From assembly GCF_004363555.1 (NCBI RefSeq), contig NZ_SNZJ01000009.1, forward strand, positions 62,001-126,000: a stretch of DNA of 64,000 nucleotides, written 5' to 3'. The DNA comes from Halomonas ventosae (GTDB lineage: Bacteria; Pseudomonadota; Gammaproteobacteria; Pseudomonadales; Halomonadaceae). This document shows positions 34,371 through 42,756 of the stretch, in pieces; position 1 is the first letter of the stretch; the number at the start of each line of letters is the position of its first letter. The notes under the pieces were generated by a model. The model saw nothing but the letters and a program-made list of their open reading frames with translations, had not been told where the DNA came from and searched no databases. The position numbers and the translations under genes are program-made.

Positions 34371-35552
34371 ATGAGCTTCGATCCCGACCACTACCGCATG
34401 GGCTGGAACTACCCGGCCCCCATCCTCACCGGCCCCGGCCGCGTCCGCGAGCTTCCCGGGCTGTGCCGGGAGCTCGGCATGACCGCGCCGCTGCTGGTCA
34501 CCGACCCGGGCCTGGCGGGCCTGCCCATGGTGCGCGACCTCCTCGACCTGGGCCGGGCCGAGGGCCTGGCCATCGGGGTCTTCAGCGAGATCAAGGGCAA
34601 CCCCACCGGGGCCAACGTGCTGGCCGGGGTGGCTGCCTTCAACGATGGCGGCCACGACGGGGTGATCGCCTTCGGCGGCGGCTCGGGGCTCGATGCCGCC
34701 AAGGCCGTGGCACTGATGGCCCGCCAGCGCGAGGGACTCTCGCTGTGGGCGCTGGAGGACGTGGGCGACAACTGGACCCGTGCCGACGGGGCGGCCATCG
34801 TGCCCTGCGTGGCGGTGCCCACCACCGCCGGCACCGGCTCCGAGGTGGGGCGCGCCTCGGTGATCACCGACGAGGCGGCCCACGTCAAGCGGATCATCTT
34901 CCATCCCGGCATGGTGCCGGACCGGGTCATCCTCGATCCGGAGCTCACCGTCGGCCTGCCGGCGGCCATCACCGCGGCCACCGGCATGGACGCGCTCTCC
35001 CACTGCCTGGAGGCCTGGTGCTCGCCGATGTTCCACCCCATGGCGGAGGGCATCGCCGTGGAGGGGGTGAGGCGGGTGCGCGACTTCCTGCCCCGGGCCT
35101 TCGCCGACGGCGGGGACCTGGAGGCGCGCATGAACATGCTGGTGGCCTCGAGCATGGGCGCCACCGCCTTCCAGCGCGGCCTGGGCGCCATGCACGCCCT
35201 GGCCCACCCCCTCGGGGCGCTGCATGACGCCCACCACGGCACCCTCAATGCGGTGCTGATGCCCTATGTGCTGCGCGCCAACGAGCGGGCCATCGGCGAG
35301 CCCATGGTGCGCCTGGGACGCTACCTCGCTCTGTCCCAGCCCGGGACGGCCAGCGTAATCGACTGGGTGCTGGACCTGCGCGAGCGGCTCGGCATCCCGC
35401 ACACCCTGGCCGAGCTGGGCATCGACAGCGGGCGTGCCGAGCGGGTGGGACGGATGGCGGTGGAAGACCCCTCCTCGGGGACCAATCCCGTCGCCTTCTC
35501 GGCCGACGAGTACCGCGACCTCTTCGTGGCGGCCGTGGAGGGCCGGCTCTGA
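34371..35552 (+). CDS. Iron-containing alcohol dehydrogenase
   Basis: A 393-residue group III alcohol dehydrogenase. It has the nucleotide-binding GGGSGLDAAKAVALM, the TTAGTGSEV block, and metal-binding histidines in GMDALSHCLEAW and HALAHPLGALHDAHHG. GGAGG sits at the ideal distance before the ATG, 14 bp after the aldehyde dehydrogenase stop. If the substrate is an amino alcohol, this enzyme would oxidise its glutamylated form to the aldehyde used by the preceding enzyme. Confidence 0.93.
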   Translation: MSFDPDHYRMGWNYPAPILTGPGRVRELPGLCRELGMTAPLLVTDPGLAGLPMVRDLLDLGRAEGLAIGVFSEIKGNPTGANVLAGVAAFNDGGHDGVIAFGGGSGLDAAKAVALMARQREGLSLWALEDVGDNWTRADGAAIVPCVAVPTTAGTGSEVGRASVITDEAAHVKRIIFHPGMVPDRVILDPELTVGLPAAITAATGMDALSHCLEAWCSPMFHPMAEGIAVEGVRRVRDFLPRAFADGGDLEARMNMLVASSMGATAFQRGLGAMHALAHPLGALHDAHHGTLNAVLMPYVLRANERAIGEPMVRLGRYLALSQPGTASVIDWVLDLRERLGIPHTLAELGIDSGRAERVGRMAVEDPSSGTNPVAFSADEYRDLFVAAVEGRL

Positions 35553-35631
35553 ACGCATCGGGTCGATGGCCGGCCGCGGCGCCTGGGCGCTCGGCTCGAG
35601 TAGGGGGCGAGATGACGCGGGAGGGCAGGGC

Positions 35632-36372
35632 ATGGTGATCGGACTGCTGCAGTGTGACGACGTGGCGCCGGAGTTGCGCGGGCGCCACGGCAACTACCCC
35701 GAGATGTTCGAGGCGCTGTTCCATCGCGTCGACCCGAGCCTGAGGTTCCGGGTGTGGCGCTGCCTGGACGGCGAGATCCCCGACGACGTCGAGGCGGTGG
35801 ATGCCTGGCTGACCACGGGATCGAAGTTCGGGGTCAACGATGACCTGCCCTGGATCGCCGCGCTCGAGGCCTTCGTGCGCGCCCTCTGGGTGGCGGGCAA
35901 GCCGCTGGTGGGCATCTGCTTCGGCCACCAGCTGATGGCCAGGGCGCTGGGCGGCGAGGTGGTGAAGAGCACCAGGGGCTGGGGCGTGGGCCTGTCGTTC
36001 AACCGGGTCACCGAGCGGGCCGACTGGATGACGCCCTGGCAGCCGGGACTCGACCTGCTGGTGAGCCACCAGGACCAGGTGGCGCGGCTGCCGGAGGGCG
36101 CTCGGGTGCTGGGCGGCAGCGACTTCTGCCCGGCCTACCTGATGCAGGTCGGCGAGCACTTTCTCGGCGTGCAGGGCCATCCCGAGTTTACTCCGGCCTA
36201 CTCCCGGGACCTGATGGCGCTGCGCGCCGACCTGGTCGGCCACCACCGGGTGCGCGAGGGCGAGGCATCGCTCTCGGCGCCGGTGGACGACACCCTGATG
36301 GTGCGCTGGATCCTGGCCTTCATGCGCCGGGCCATCGAGCGGCGCGGGAGCGCTTCCCGGGCCCCGTCCTGA
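35632..36372 (+). CDS. Class I glutamine amidotransferase-like hydrolase
   Basis: A 246-residue GATase1 domain protein of the GMP-synthase-like type. The catalytic triad is Cys96 in GICFGHQ and His183-x-Glu185 in GHPEF. It lacks any synthase domain, so it is probably a free gamma-glutamyl hydrolase or amidase. At the end of this cluster it would release glutamate from the oxidised gamma-glutamyl product, the role PuuD plays in putrescine breakdown, although its motif set is not that of PuuD. The ATG at 35632 follows GGGAGGGCAG. Confidence 0.85.
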   Translation: MVIGLLQCDDVAPELRGRHGNYPEMFEALFHRVDPSLRFRVWRCLDGEIPDDVEAVDAWLTTGSKFGVNDDLPWIAALEAFVRALWVAGKPLVGICFGHQLMARALGGEVVKSTRGWGVGLSFNRVTERADWMTPWQPGLDLLVSHQDQVARLPEGARVLGGSDFCPAYLMQVGEHFLGVQGHPEFTPAYSRDLMALRADLVGHHRVREGEASLSAPVDDTLMVRWILAFMRRAIERRGSASRAPS

Positions 36373-36405
36373 AGGCCTCGCCCTGAAGACCGGACCCGAA
36401 CGCAG

Positions 36406-36430
36406 GACCGGGGCCGCTGGGGCCCCGGTC
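36406..36430. terminator. Hairpin between convergent amidotransferase and ABC transporter genes
   Basis: GACCGGGGCC and its complement form a perfect 10-bp stem with a 5-nt loop. There is no clear U-run on either strand, so it may act as a weak bidirectional terminator. Confidence 0.5.
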
Positions 36431-36457
36431 GTGTCGGCTGGCGGTTGACCGCTCGGG

Positions 36458-37228
36458 TCAGTCCGCGCCGAAGTACCTCTCGTGGATCTCGTCGTAGGTG
36501 CCGTTCTCCTTCAGCGTCGCCAGGGCCGCGTTGAAGGCCTCGGCCAGCTCCTTGTCACGCTGGCGGAAGGCGATGCCGAAGCCCTCGCCGAAGTACTCCT
36601 TGGGCTCGGTGATCTTCTTGCCCACCACCTTGTAGTCGCCGGCCTCGCTGTCGAGCAGGGTGGACTTGCCGATCGGGAAGTCGAGGAACACCGCATCGAG
36701 GCGGCCGGAATCCATGTCCAGCACCATGTCGTCGGCGGTGGCGTAGCGGTTGACGTCGGCCACGTCGCCATACAGGTCGGTCACGTAGTTGTCCTGCAGG
36801 GTGCCGCGCTGCACGCCGAGGGTCAGGCCATCGAGGGTCTCCTCGGACGGGGTACCGATCTCGACATCGCCGGGGGCGAACCAGGCCGACGGCGGGGTGA
36901 TGTAGGGATCGGAGAACAGCACCTGCTCACGGCGCTGCTCGTTGATGGTCATCGAGGACATGATGGCGTCGTACTTGCGCGCCTGGAGGCCGGGGATGAT
37001 GCCGTCCCAGCCCTGCACGACCCACTCGCACTGGATGCCGATCTCGGCGCACAGGGCGTTGCCCAGGTCGATGTCGAAGCCGGTCAGCTCGCCATCGGGG
37101 GTGCGGTACTCCATGGGCTCGTAGGGCACGTCGACGCCGATGCGGATGTCGCGGACCTCGGCACTGGCGCTGCCGGCGACCAGGGCGGCGCCGAACACGC
37201 CGAGGCTCAGGATCTTGTGTAGCTTCAT
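36458..37228 (-). CDS. Basic amino-acid ABC transporter substrate-binding protein
   Basis: A 256-residue periplasmic protein. A signal peptide (MKLHKILSLGVFGAALVAGSASA) precedes the HisJ/ArgT/AotJ-type fold: IGVDVPYEPMEYRTPDGELTGFDIDL, DAIMSSMTINEQRREQVLFSDPY and GVQRGTLQDNY. FDIDLG with the acidic pocket is typical of arginine, ornithine or lysine binding. It is the last gene of the operon 39605-36458; a hairpin in the 146-bp gap before it may allow higher expression of this subunit. Confidence 0.9.
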   Translation of the reverse strand: MKLHKILSLGVFGAALVAGSASAEVRDIRIGVDVPYEPMEYRTPDGELTGFDIDLGNALCAEIGIQCEWVVQGWDGIIPGLQARKYDAIMSSMTINEQRREQVLFSDPYITPPSAWFAPGDVEIGTPSEETLDGLTLGVQRGTLQDNYVTDLYGDVADVNRYATADDMVLDMDSGRLDAVFLDFPIGKSTLLDSEAGDYKVVGKKITEPKEYFGEGFGIAFRQRDKELAEAFNAALATLKENGTYDEIHERYFGAD

Positions 37229-37313
37229 GGGTGTCTTCCCGTGTTGTTGGTGGTTTCACCTCGTGGGTGACGACGCGACCACGATAGCGTATGCCCGGGT
37301 CCGTCGGAAGGGA

Positions 37314-37340
37314 GAACCGGTCGCTTTCAAACGCCGGTTC
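37314..37340 (-). repeat. Hairpin between permease and binding-protein genes
   Basis: GAACCGG and CCGGTTC are perfect arms with a 13-nt spacer. Hairpins in this position often protect upstream message or adjust the ratio of binding protein to permease. Confidence 0.45.
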
Positions 37341-37374
37341 CCAACGATTGTTTTACGCTCCCCGTCGTCGCCTG

Positions 37375-38106
37375 TCAGCCGCTGGCCGGCTTGAGGTGCG
37401 CCAGCAGGCGCCGTTCCAGGTAGCGGAACAGGTAGAGGATGGCGAACGTCAGGCAGAGGTAGATGGCCGCGACGAACAGGAAGGCGTCGAAGGGCGCGTA
37501 GTAGCGTGCATAGACGAAGCGGGCCGCGCCGGTGAGGTCCATGATGGTGACCACGCTGGCGATGGCGCTGGCGTGGAGCATGAAGATCACCTCGTTGCCG
37601 TAGGCCGGCAGGGCGCGCCGGAAGGCGCTGGGCAGCACGATGCGCCGCAGCATCAGCCCCCGGGACATGCCGTAGGCCCGCGCGGCCTCGATCTCGCCCC
37701 GGGCCGTGGACTTGATGGCGCCGCGGAAGATCTCGGTGGTGTAGGCCGCGGTATTGAGGGTGAAGGCGATCAGCGCCGGCACGAAGGGCTTCTCGAGGAT
37801 CACCCACAGCCAGGTCTCCTGGATTCCCTCGACGAACACCACGCCGTAGTAGATCAGGTAGAGCTGGACCAGCAGCGGCGTGCCGCGGAACACGTAGCAG
37901 TAGAGGAAGATCGGCAGGCTGATCCAGCGATGCCGCGAGCCGCGGCCGATGGCCAGCGGGACCGCCAGCACCAGGCCGATGATCAGCGACAGGAACACCA
38001 GCTGCACGGTGGTGACCAGGCCCTCGCCGTAGTAGCCGAGGGTCTGCAGGGTGAAGATGCTGTTGTCGGCGAGCTGGGCTTCCAGCCAGGTCATCAGGGC
38101 TTCCAT
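37375..38106 (-). CDS. Amino-acid ABC transporter permease (HisM type)
   Basis: A 243-residue membrane subunit with about five helices and the ATPase-coupling EAA loop in EIEAARAYGMSRGLMLRRIVLPSA. FRGTPLLVQLYLIYYG is the usual HisM/HisQ motif. Its start overlaps the preceding permease stop by one base. With the 38106-38810 protein it forms the channel for a basic amino acid. Confidence 0.93.
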   Translation of the reverse strand: MEALMTWLEAQLADNSIFTLQTLGYYGEGLVTTVQLVFLSLIIGLVLAVPLAIGRGSRHRWISLPIFLYCYVFRGTPLLVQLYLIYYGVVFVEGIQETWLWVILEKPFVPALIAFTLNTAAYTTEIFRGAIKSTARGEIEAARAYGMSRGLMLRRIVLPSAFRRALPAYGNEVIFMLHASAIASVVTIMDLTGAARFVYARYYAPFDAFLFVAAIYLCLTFAILYLFRYLERRLLAHLKPASG

Positions 38107-38810
38107 CAGTCCGCCTCCCGGTAGCCGACGTCATAGCGTTTCTGCAGCCGCGCGAAGCCCCACTCCGAGACCGAGGCGATCAGCAGGTAGATGGCGGCGA
38201 CGATGATCATGAAGGTGAAGGGCTCGCGGGTGGCCTTGGAGGCCTCTGCGGCCACCCGCACCATGTCGGTGAGGCCGATCACCGAGACCAGGGCGGTGGT
38301 CTTGAGCAGCACCATCCAGTTGTTGGAAAGGCCGGGGATGGCGTGGCGCATCATCTGCGGGAAGCGGATGCGCCGGAACACCAGCCAGTGGTTCATGCCG
38401 TAGGCGCGGCCGGCCTCGATCTGGCCGCTGTCCACCGCCAGGAAGGCGCCGCGGAAGGTCTCGCCCATGTAGGCCCCGAAGATCAGCCCGATGGTGATCA
38501 CCCCGGCGACGAACTCGTTGACGTTGATGAAGATGTCCCAGCCGAAGCGCTCGTAGAGCTGGTCGGTGACCATGTTGATGCCGATCTGGCCGCCGAAGAA
38601 GAGCAGCATCATCAGCACCAGGTCGGGGACGCCGCGGATGACGGTGGTATAGAGGGTGCCGATGCGGTGGGCCAGCCAGCTTCGTGACATCTTGGCGCTG
38701 GCGGTGAGCAGGCCCAGCACGATGGCCAGGAGCAGTGAAAGCACCGCCAGCTCGATGGTGATCAGCGCGCCTTCGGCGAGGCGCGGGCCGTAGCCGTGAA
38801 GGTCGATCAT
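38106..38810 (-). CDS. Amino-acid ABC transporter permease (HisQ type)
   Basis: A 234-residue membrane subunit with about five helices, IRGVPDLVLMMLLFFGGQ and the EAA loop QIEAGRAYGMNHWLVFRRIRFPQM. It lies 24 bp after the ATPase gene and is translationally coupled to the second permease. Together they make a heterodimeric channel as in HisQM and AotQM. Confidence 0.93.
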   Translation of the reverse strand: MIDLHGYGPRLAEGALITIELAVLSLLLAIVLGLLTASAKMSRSWLAHRIGTLYTTVIRGVPDLVLMMLLFFGGQIGINMVTDQLYERFGWDIFINVNEFVAGVITIGLIFGAYMGETFRGAFLAVDSGQIEAGRAYGMNHWLVFRRIRFPQMMRHAIPGLSNNWMVLLKTTALVSVIGLTDMVRVAAEASKATREPFTFMIIVAAIYLLIASVSEWGFARLQKRYDVGYREAD

Positions 38811-38834
38811 GGGAGTCTCCTCGTCCGGGTCGCC

Positions 38835-39605
38835 TCAGTGCTTGGGCGCCAGGAACTGCTTTAGCCGATCGGAGCGCGGGTTGCCCAGCACCTCGTCCGG
38901 CGGGCCGGCTTCCTCGACCCGCCCCTGGTGGAGATAGATCACCTGGGAAGAGACGTCGCGGGCGAAGGCCATCTCGTGGGTGACCACGATCATGGTGCGG
39001 CCCTCCTCGGCGAGGTCGCGCATCACCTTCAGCACGTCGCCAACCAGCTCCGGGTCCAGGGCCGAGGTGGGCTCGTCGAAGAGCATCACCTCGGGGTCCA
39101 TGGCCAGGGCTCGGGCGATGGCCCCGCGCTGCTGCTGGCCGCCGGACATCTGCGCCGGGTAGTAGTCGGCGCGTTCGGCCAGGCCGACCCGCTCGAGCAG
39201 CTGCCGGGCATGGGCGATGGCCTCCTTCTTCGACTTTCCGAGCACATGCACCGGCGCCTCGATGACGTTCTCGAGCAGGGTCATGTGGGCCCAGAGGTTG
39301 AAACTCTGGAAGACCATGGAGAGCTTGGCGCGCATGCGCACGACCTGCTTCCAGTCGGCCGGCTCGCGGCCGTGTCGGGTCTGCTTGAAGCGGATCTCCT
39401 CGCCGTGGACGATCAGGTCGCCCTCGTCGGGCTGCTCGAGCAGGTTCATGCAGCGCAGGAAGGTGCTCTTGCCGGAACCGGAGGCTCCGATCAGCGTGAT
39501 CACGTCGCCCTTGTGGGCCTTCAGGGAGAGGCCCTTGAGGACCTCGGTGTCGCCGAAGCGCTTGGTGATGTTGCGCACTTCCAGCGGAATCGGGGTATCG
39601 GCCAT
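38835..39605 (-). CDS. Amino-acid ABC transporter ATP-binding protein (HisP type)
   Basis: A 256-residue ATPase. The Walker A motif is GASGSGKST, the signature is MSGGQQQR, Walker B is VMLFDEPTSALDP, and the switch His is in VVTHEM. The segment FKQTRHGREPADWKQVVRMRAKLSMVFQSFNLWAHMT is typical of HisP-type ATPases for polar amino acids. First gene of the structural operon, with a possible short leader ORF upstream. Confidence 0.94.
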   Translation of the reverse strand: MADTPIPLEVRNITKRFGDTEVLKGLSLKAHKGDVITLIGASGSGKSTFLRCMNLLEQPDEGDLIVHGEEIRFKQTRHGREPADWKQVVRMRAKLSMVFQSFNLWAHMTLLENVIEAPVHVLGKSKKEAIAHARQLLERVGLAERADYYPAQMSGGQQQRGAIARALAMDPEVMLFDEPTSALDPELVGDVLKVMRDLAEEGRTMIVVTHEMAFARDVSSQVIYLHQGRVEEAGPPDEVLGNPRSDRLKQFLAPKH

Positions 39606-39695
39606 GGAACGGGCTCCAGATCGTGGGCGGTCCGCCGCATCAGGGGTCGGCCGGCGCGGGCCGGGTCAGGACCGGGGATCGAAAAGAGGGCGATT

Positions 39696-39779
39696 CTAAC
39701 AGGCCGGAGGATTTCCGGAAGGAGACCGCGACCAGCCGGATAGTCTACCTCGGTCCGGGGCGGGGATGGCATGGGACAT
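39696..39779 (-). CDS. Possible 27-residue leader peptide of the ABC transporter operon
   Basis: On the minus strand AGGAG lies seven bases before an ATG at 39779, which opens a 27-codon frame ending in TAG at 39696. The peptide contains three arginines (DRGRLSGWSRS) and the operon it precedes is a basic-amino-acid transporter, so arginine-responsive attenuation is conceivable. I find no clear terminator/antiterminator pair between it and the ATPase start, so this remains tentative. Confidence 0.35.
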   Translation of the reverse strand: MSHAIPAPDRGRLSGWSRSPSGNPPAC

Positions 39780-39793
39780 GGGGATTCTCCTGG

Positions 39794-39831
39794 CGATTGT
39801 TGTTGTCGATTGTTGTTGTTGATTGTTGTCG
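39794..39831 (-). repeat. CAACAATC-type short tandem repeat in the leader
   Basis: On the minus strand three imperfect copies of (GA)CAACAACAATC end six bases before the leader AGGAG. CA-rich, unstructured stretches before a ribosome site favour initiation. Similar CAA runs precede dctP (about 30239-30248) and the DUF1338 gene. Confidence 0.6.
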
Positions 39832-39846
39832 TGGGGGCCGGGGGCG

Positions 39847-40833
39847 TCAGGCCGGTGGCGGGCTCGGCACCACCAGCAGCGCCGCCCGGGCACCGATCTC
39901 GACCTCGGCATTGGGAAAGACCACCGACAGGGGCGTCGCGCCGACGCGGGTCTCGCCGGCGACGGCGTCTTCCGCCAGTCGGGTGCCCGGCGGGAACTCG
40001 CTGAAGTTGGGCGTATTGTCCGGGAAGCAGAGCCGGAAGGCCTTGCTGTGGCGCAGCAGCTCGTGCTCGGCGCGAAAGAAGGTCATGGCACCGGGGTCGC
40101 CCTCGGCCGGGGCACCGCCCTCCACCAGTGCCTCGAGCAGCCGGGCCATGGGCGCCAGGGGGGTGAGGTCGTTGTGGCCGAACGGCCGGGCGCGGCCCAG
40201 TTCCAGGGTGAAGGCCGCCGCGCCATGGTAGTGCCTGGCGTAATGCGAGAAGGTCCAGCTGTGGCGGTGCTGGTGCAGTACCGCCTGGATGCCGGCGGCG
40301 GCCAGCCAGCGCCACTGCTCGGGAGGCATCGGCGTCTCGGCGAAGGGCTCGACCACGAAGCGGGGGAAGCGGCTGTCGCGGATCGCCGTGTGCAGGTCGT
40401 AGTGCAGGCGCTCCCGGCCGGGATGGCGGGCGTAGAAGGCATCCACCTCGGCCATCAGCGCCCGGGCCCGGTCGGGCTCGTCACCCGCCTCCTCGAGGTC
40501 GCGGCGGAACAGCCGGTTGAGGTTGGTGGCGACATAGCGCTCGCCGCGCCGGATCGCCTCGGGGTTGCCCAGGATCACCAGCAGCGGGGCGCCCAGGCGA
40601 AGCAGCCCGGCCTCCAGCCGGGCCAGGACCTCGCCCAGCAGCTCCATGGGGGCCGTCTCGTTGCCGTGGACACCGACCGAGAGCACGCAGGCCCTCGCCG
40701 CCGGCGCGGGGGTGTCCGGCACGAGCTCGAGCACCCCCGGAGCGAGCAGCCGGAAACGCCCCCCGGCGACCCCGCCCTCGGCGCGGGAGGGCGGGCGCCC
40801 CTCCAGGCCCTGGTCGAGCCACTCAGCCAGCAT
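39847..40833 (-). CDS. astE: AstE-like succinylglutamate desuccinylase/aspartoacylase family enzyme
   Basis: A 328-residue zinc deacylase. It has the family zinc ligands in SVGVHGNETAPMELL (H, E) and HYDLHTAIR (H), with NLNRLFRR for substrate carboxylate binding and LELGRARPFG holding the likely general base. AstE hydrolyses N-succinylglutamate to succinate and glutamate in arginine succinyltransferase catabolism; that fits the neighbouring basic-amino-acid transporter. The other ast genes are not in the window. The ATG at 40833 overlaps the DUF1338 stop by 11 bp, so the two are coupled. Confidence 0.85.
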   Translation of the reverse strand: MLAEWLDQGLEGRPPSRAEGGVAGGRFRLLAPGVLELVPDTPAPAARACVLSVGVHGNETAPMELLGEVLARLEAGLLRLGAPLLVILGNPEAIRRGERYVATNLNRLFRRDLEEAGDEPDRARALMAEVDAFYARHPGRERLHYDLHTAIRDSRFPRFVVEPFAETPMPPEQWRWLAAAGIQAVLHQHRHSWTFSHYARHYHGAAAFTLELGRARPFGHNDLTPLAPMARLLEALVEGGAPAEGDPGAMTFFRAEHELLRHSKAFRLCFPDNTPNFSEFPPGTRLAEDAVAGETRVGATPLSVVFPNAEVEIGARAALLVVPSPPPA

Positions 40834-41650
40834 GGTCGGGACGGGCGTCGGTGGACTCGAAGATCCGGTCGGCGCTGGCGGCGACGAAGCCCTGGTAGAG
40901 CCGCCCCTCGGCATCCGGGTAGCGGCGGGCGAACTCGTAGTAGCAGGTGGGAATCTCCTCGACCCGGCCGCCGGAGAAGGTGAAGGGCATGCGGTCGGCG
41001 AGCGTCGAGGCCTGCTCGAGCAGCACCTCGGGGGAGCCCTTGATGCGCCCGCCGGAGGCATTGATGGAGAGCCCCAGCGACTCGACCTTCGCCAGCAGCT
41101 TCTCCAGGGTGTCGTGGCGGCGCAGGTGGTTGACGCTGACCGTGAAGTGGTTGGCCCGCAGCCCGATGATCGACAGCCAGGCGGCGTACTCGCTCTCTTC
41201 CGCGAGGGTCCGGTACTCCCCCCAGGTCGGCGTCTCCCAGAGGCGGCCGGCCCAGAGCACTTCGGGCGAGGCAATGCGGGCGGGATCGACCTGGGCCACC
41301 AGCTCGTCGATGATCTCCTGGGCGGGGGCCGAGAGCTCGCGGCACTTCAGCTCCGAGAGGAAGACCCTGGGCTGGTCCTCCCGCGGCGGCAGGTAGCCCC
41401 AGGCACGCAGCTTCTTGGCCTCGAAGTCGTAGGGCTCCAGTCGGGTGTAGCCCAGCGCCAGCAGGTGGGGCTCAAGGTCGGCCAGGCGGATGGGGCCGCG
41501 GTCGAAAGTGCGGAAGGCCACGTGGTCGTTGACGATGGTCTCGCCGTCGGCGACCAGGGCGTCATGGATGCGGCTCGCCTGGGGCGTCATGGCGGTATAG
41601 TCGTCCCAGAGGCGGGCGAAGAAGTGATCGAGGCTCATGTCGGAAGGCAT
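40823..41650 (-). CDS. DUF1338 (HglS-like) non-heme iron oxygenase
   Basis: A 275-residue DUF1338 protein. The metal-binding pattern is visible as NDHVAFRTF (first His), LRANHFTVSVNHL (second His) and CYYEFARRY (Glu), in a VOC-like fold. The characterised relative HglS converts 2-oxoadipate to 2-hydroxyglutarate in lysine catabolism; it is much longer (~460), so the substrate here is uncertain. Coupling to astE and closeness to a basic amino-acid transporter place it in amino-acid breakdown. I chose the ATG at 41650; one four codons later is possible. Confidence 0.8.
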   Translation of the reverse strand: MPSDMSLDHFFARLWDDYTAMTPQASRIHDALVADGETIVNDHVAFRTFDRGPIRLADLEPHLLALGYTRLEPYDFEAKKLRAWGYLPPREDQPRVFLSELKCRELSAPAQEIIDELVAQVDPARIASPEVLWAGRLWETPTWGEYRTLAEESEYAAWLSIIGLRANHFTVSVNHLRRHDTLEKLLAKVESLGLSINASGGRIKGSPEVLLEQASTLADRMPFTFSGGRVEEIPTCYYEFARRYPDAEGRLYQGFVAASADRIFESTDARPDHAG

Positions 41651-41877
41651 GTAGGCACCTGTTGTCGATGTTGTGGCGGCTGGCAACACCATCCCGTCCG
41701 TCGCCGGCCGACTCAAGGGCCAGGGTCGGTCGGATGAAAGTGGCGGGGCCCAGGGTGAAAATCCGCGCCTGGCCGGGGGCGGCGGCCGGCCGTGACCTTT
41801 GCACGATGGGGAACGGGGCCTTGCCCGGCTAGACTGGCGGTGATCCCTGTCCCAGGGGCCTGCCCCAGGAGAATGCC

Positions 41878-42756
41878 ATGACCGACCATGCCCGCCAGCT
41901 CGATGCCCACTATGATGCGCCTGCCGAACGGGGCGGGCCAAGCCTGACGGTACGGCTGCGGTCGGCCTTCCGCGAGGCGGGATGCGACCCGGATCGCCTC
42001 ACCCTGGACGAGGTGGCCGGCATCGACCAGCTGCACCTGGGCGGGCGACGGGCCAGCCGCTCGCTGGCGGCCCTGGGGCGCCTCGCCCCGGGCAGCCGGG
42101 TGCTGGACGTGGGCTGCGGCACGGGCGGGGCGAGCCGGCTGCTGGCGGCGGAGTTCGGCGCCGAGGTGACGGGGCTGGACATCACCGCGGCCTTCGTCGA
42201 GGTGGCCGGCTGGCTGAGCCGTGCCACCGGCCTCGACGGCCGGACGCGCTTCCTGTGCGCCGATGCGGCGCGCGCGCCGCTGGCGGATGGCGCCTTCGAT
42301 GCGGTGTGGTGCCAGCATGCGTTGATGAACATGCCCGACATCGCCGCGGTGCTCGCCGAGTGGCGCCGGCTGCTGGTGCCGGGCGGCACGCTGCTGCTGC
42401 ACGAGGTGGTGGCCGGCGACGACCCCTCGCCGCTGCGCCTGCCGGTCCCCTGGGCACGCCGCGTCGAGACCAGCCACCTGCGCTCCCGTCACGTCCTGGA
42501 GGGGCTGCTGGCCGAGGGCGGCTTCGCCCCGGTGGCGGTGCAGGACGTCACCGAGTCGGCGCTTGCCTGGCGACGCAAGCACAGCCGTCGTGAGGGCGAT
42601 CTCGCGCCCCCGGGTCCGGTGCTGCCCGGTCCGGGGCTGATCTTCGGCGAGGCCTTCGCCGAGATGGCGCGCAACCTGCGCGACAACCTGGCCGCGGACC
42701 GGGTGCGGATCCTCGAGGGCGCCTTCCGGAAGTCCCGCCCTTCATCTGACTCCTAG
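41878..42756 (+). CDS. Class I SAM-dependent methyltransferase
   Basis: A 292-residue methyltransferase with motif I LDVGCGTGGASRLLA, the acidic LDIT of motif II, and DAVWCQHALMNMPD at motif IV. An N-terminal extension with HYDAPAERGGPSLTVRLRSAF resembles small-molecule methyltransferases of the UbiE/sarcosine-dimethylglycine type. AGGAG precedes the ATG. It is divergent from the DUF1338 gene, and its last codons overlap the convergent hemerythrin gene by 4 bp. I cannot name its substrate. Confidence 0.82.
   Translation: MTDHARQLDAHYDAPAERGGPSLTVRLRSAFREAGCDPDRLTLDEVAGIDQLHLGGRRASRSLAALGRLAPGSRVLDVGCGTGGASRLLAAEFGAEVTGLDITAAFVEVAGWLSRATGLDGRTRFLCADAARAPLADGAFDAVWCQHALMNMPDIAAVLAEWRRLLVPGGTLLLHEVVAGDDPSPLRLPVPWARRVETSHLRSRHVLEGLLAEGGFAPVAVQDVTESALAWRRKHSRREGDLAPPGPVLPGPGLIFGEAFAEMARNLRDNLAADRVRILEGAFRKSRPSSDS

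Noticed and set aside
35632..36372. Assignment as PuuD
   Set aside because: The motifs are of the GMP-synthase-like amidotransferase type rather than PuuD; only the role by context is similar.
39794..39831. CRISPR or transposon-end repeat
   Set aside because: Short imperfect CAA-type repeats without spacers, next to a ribosome site.
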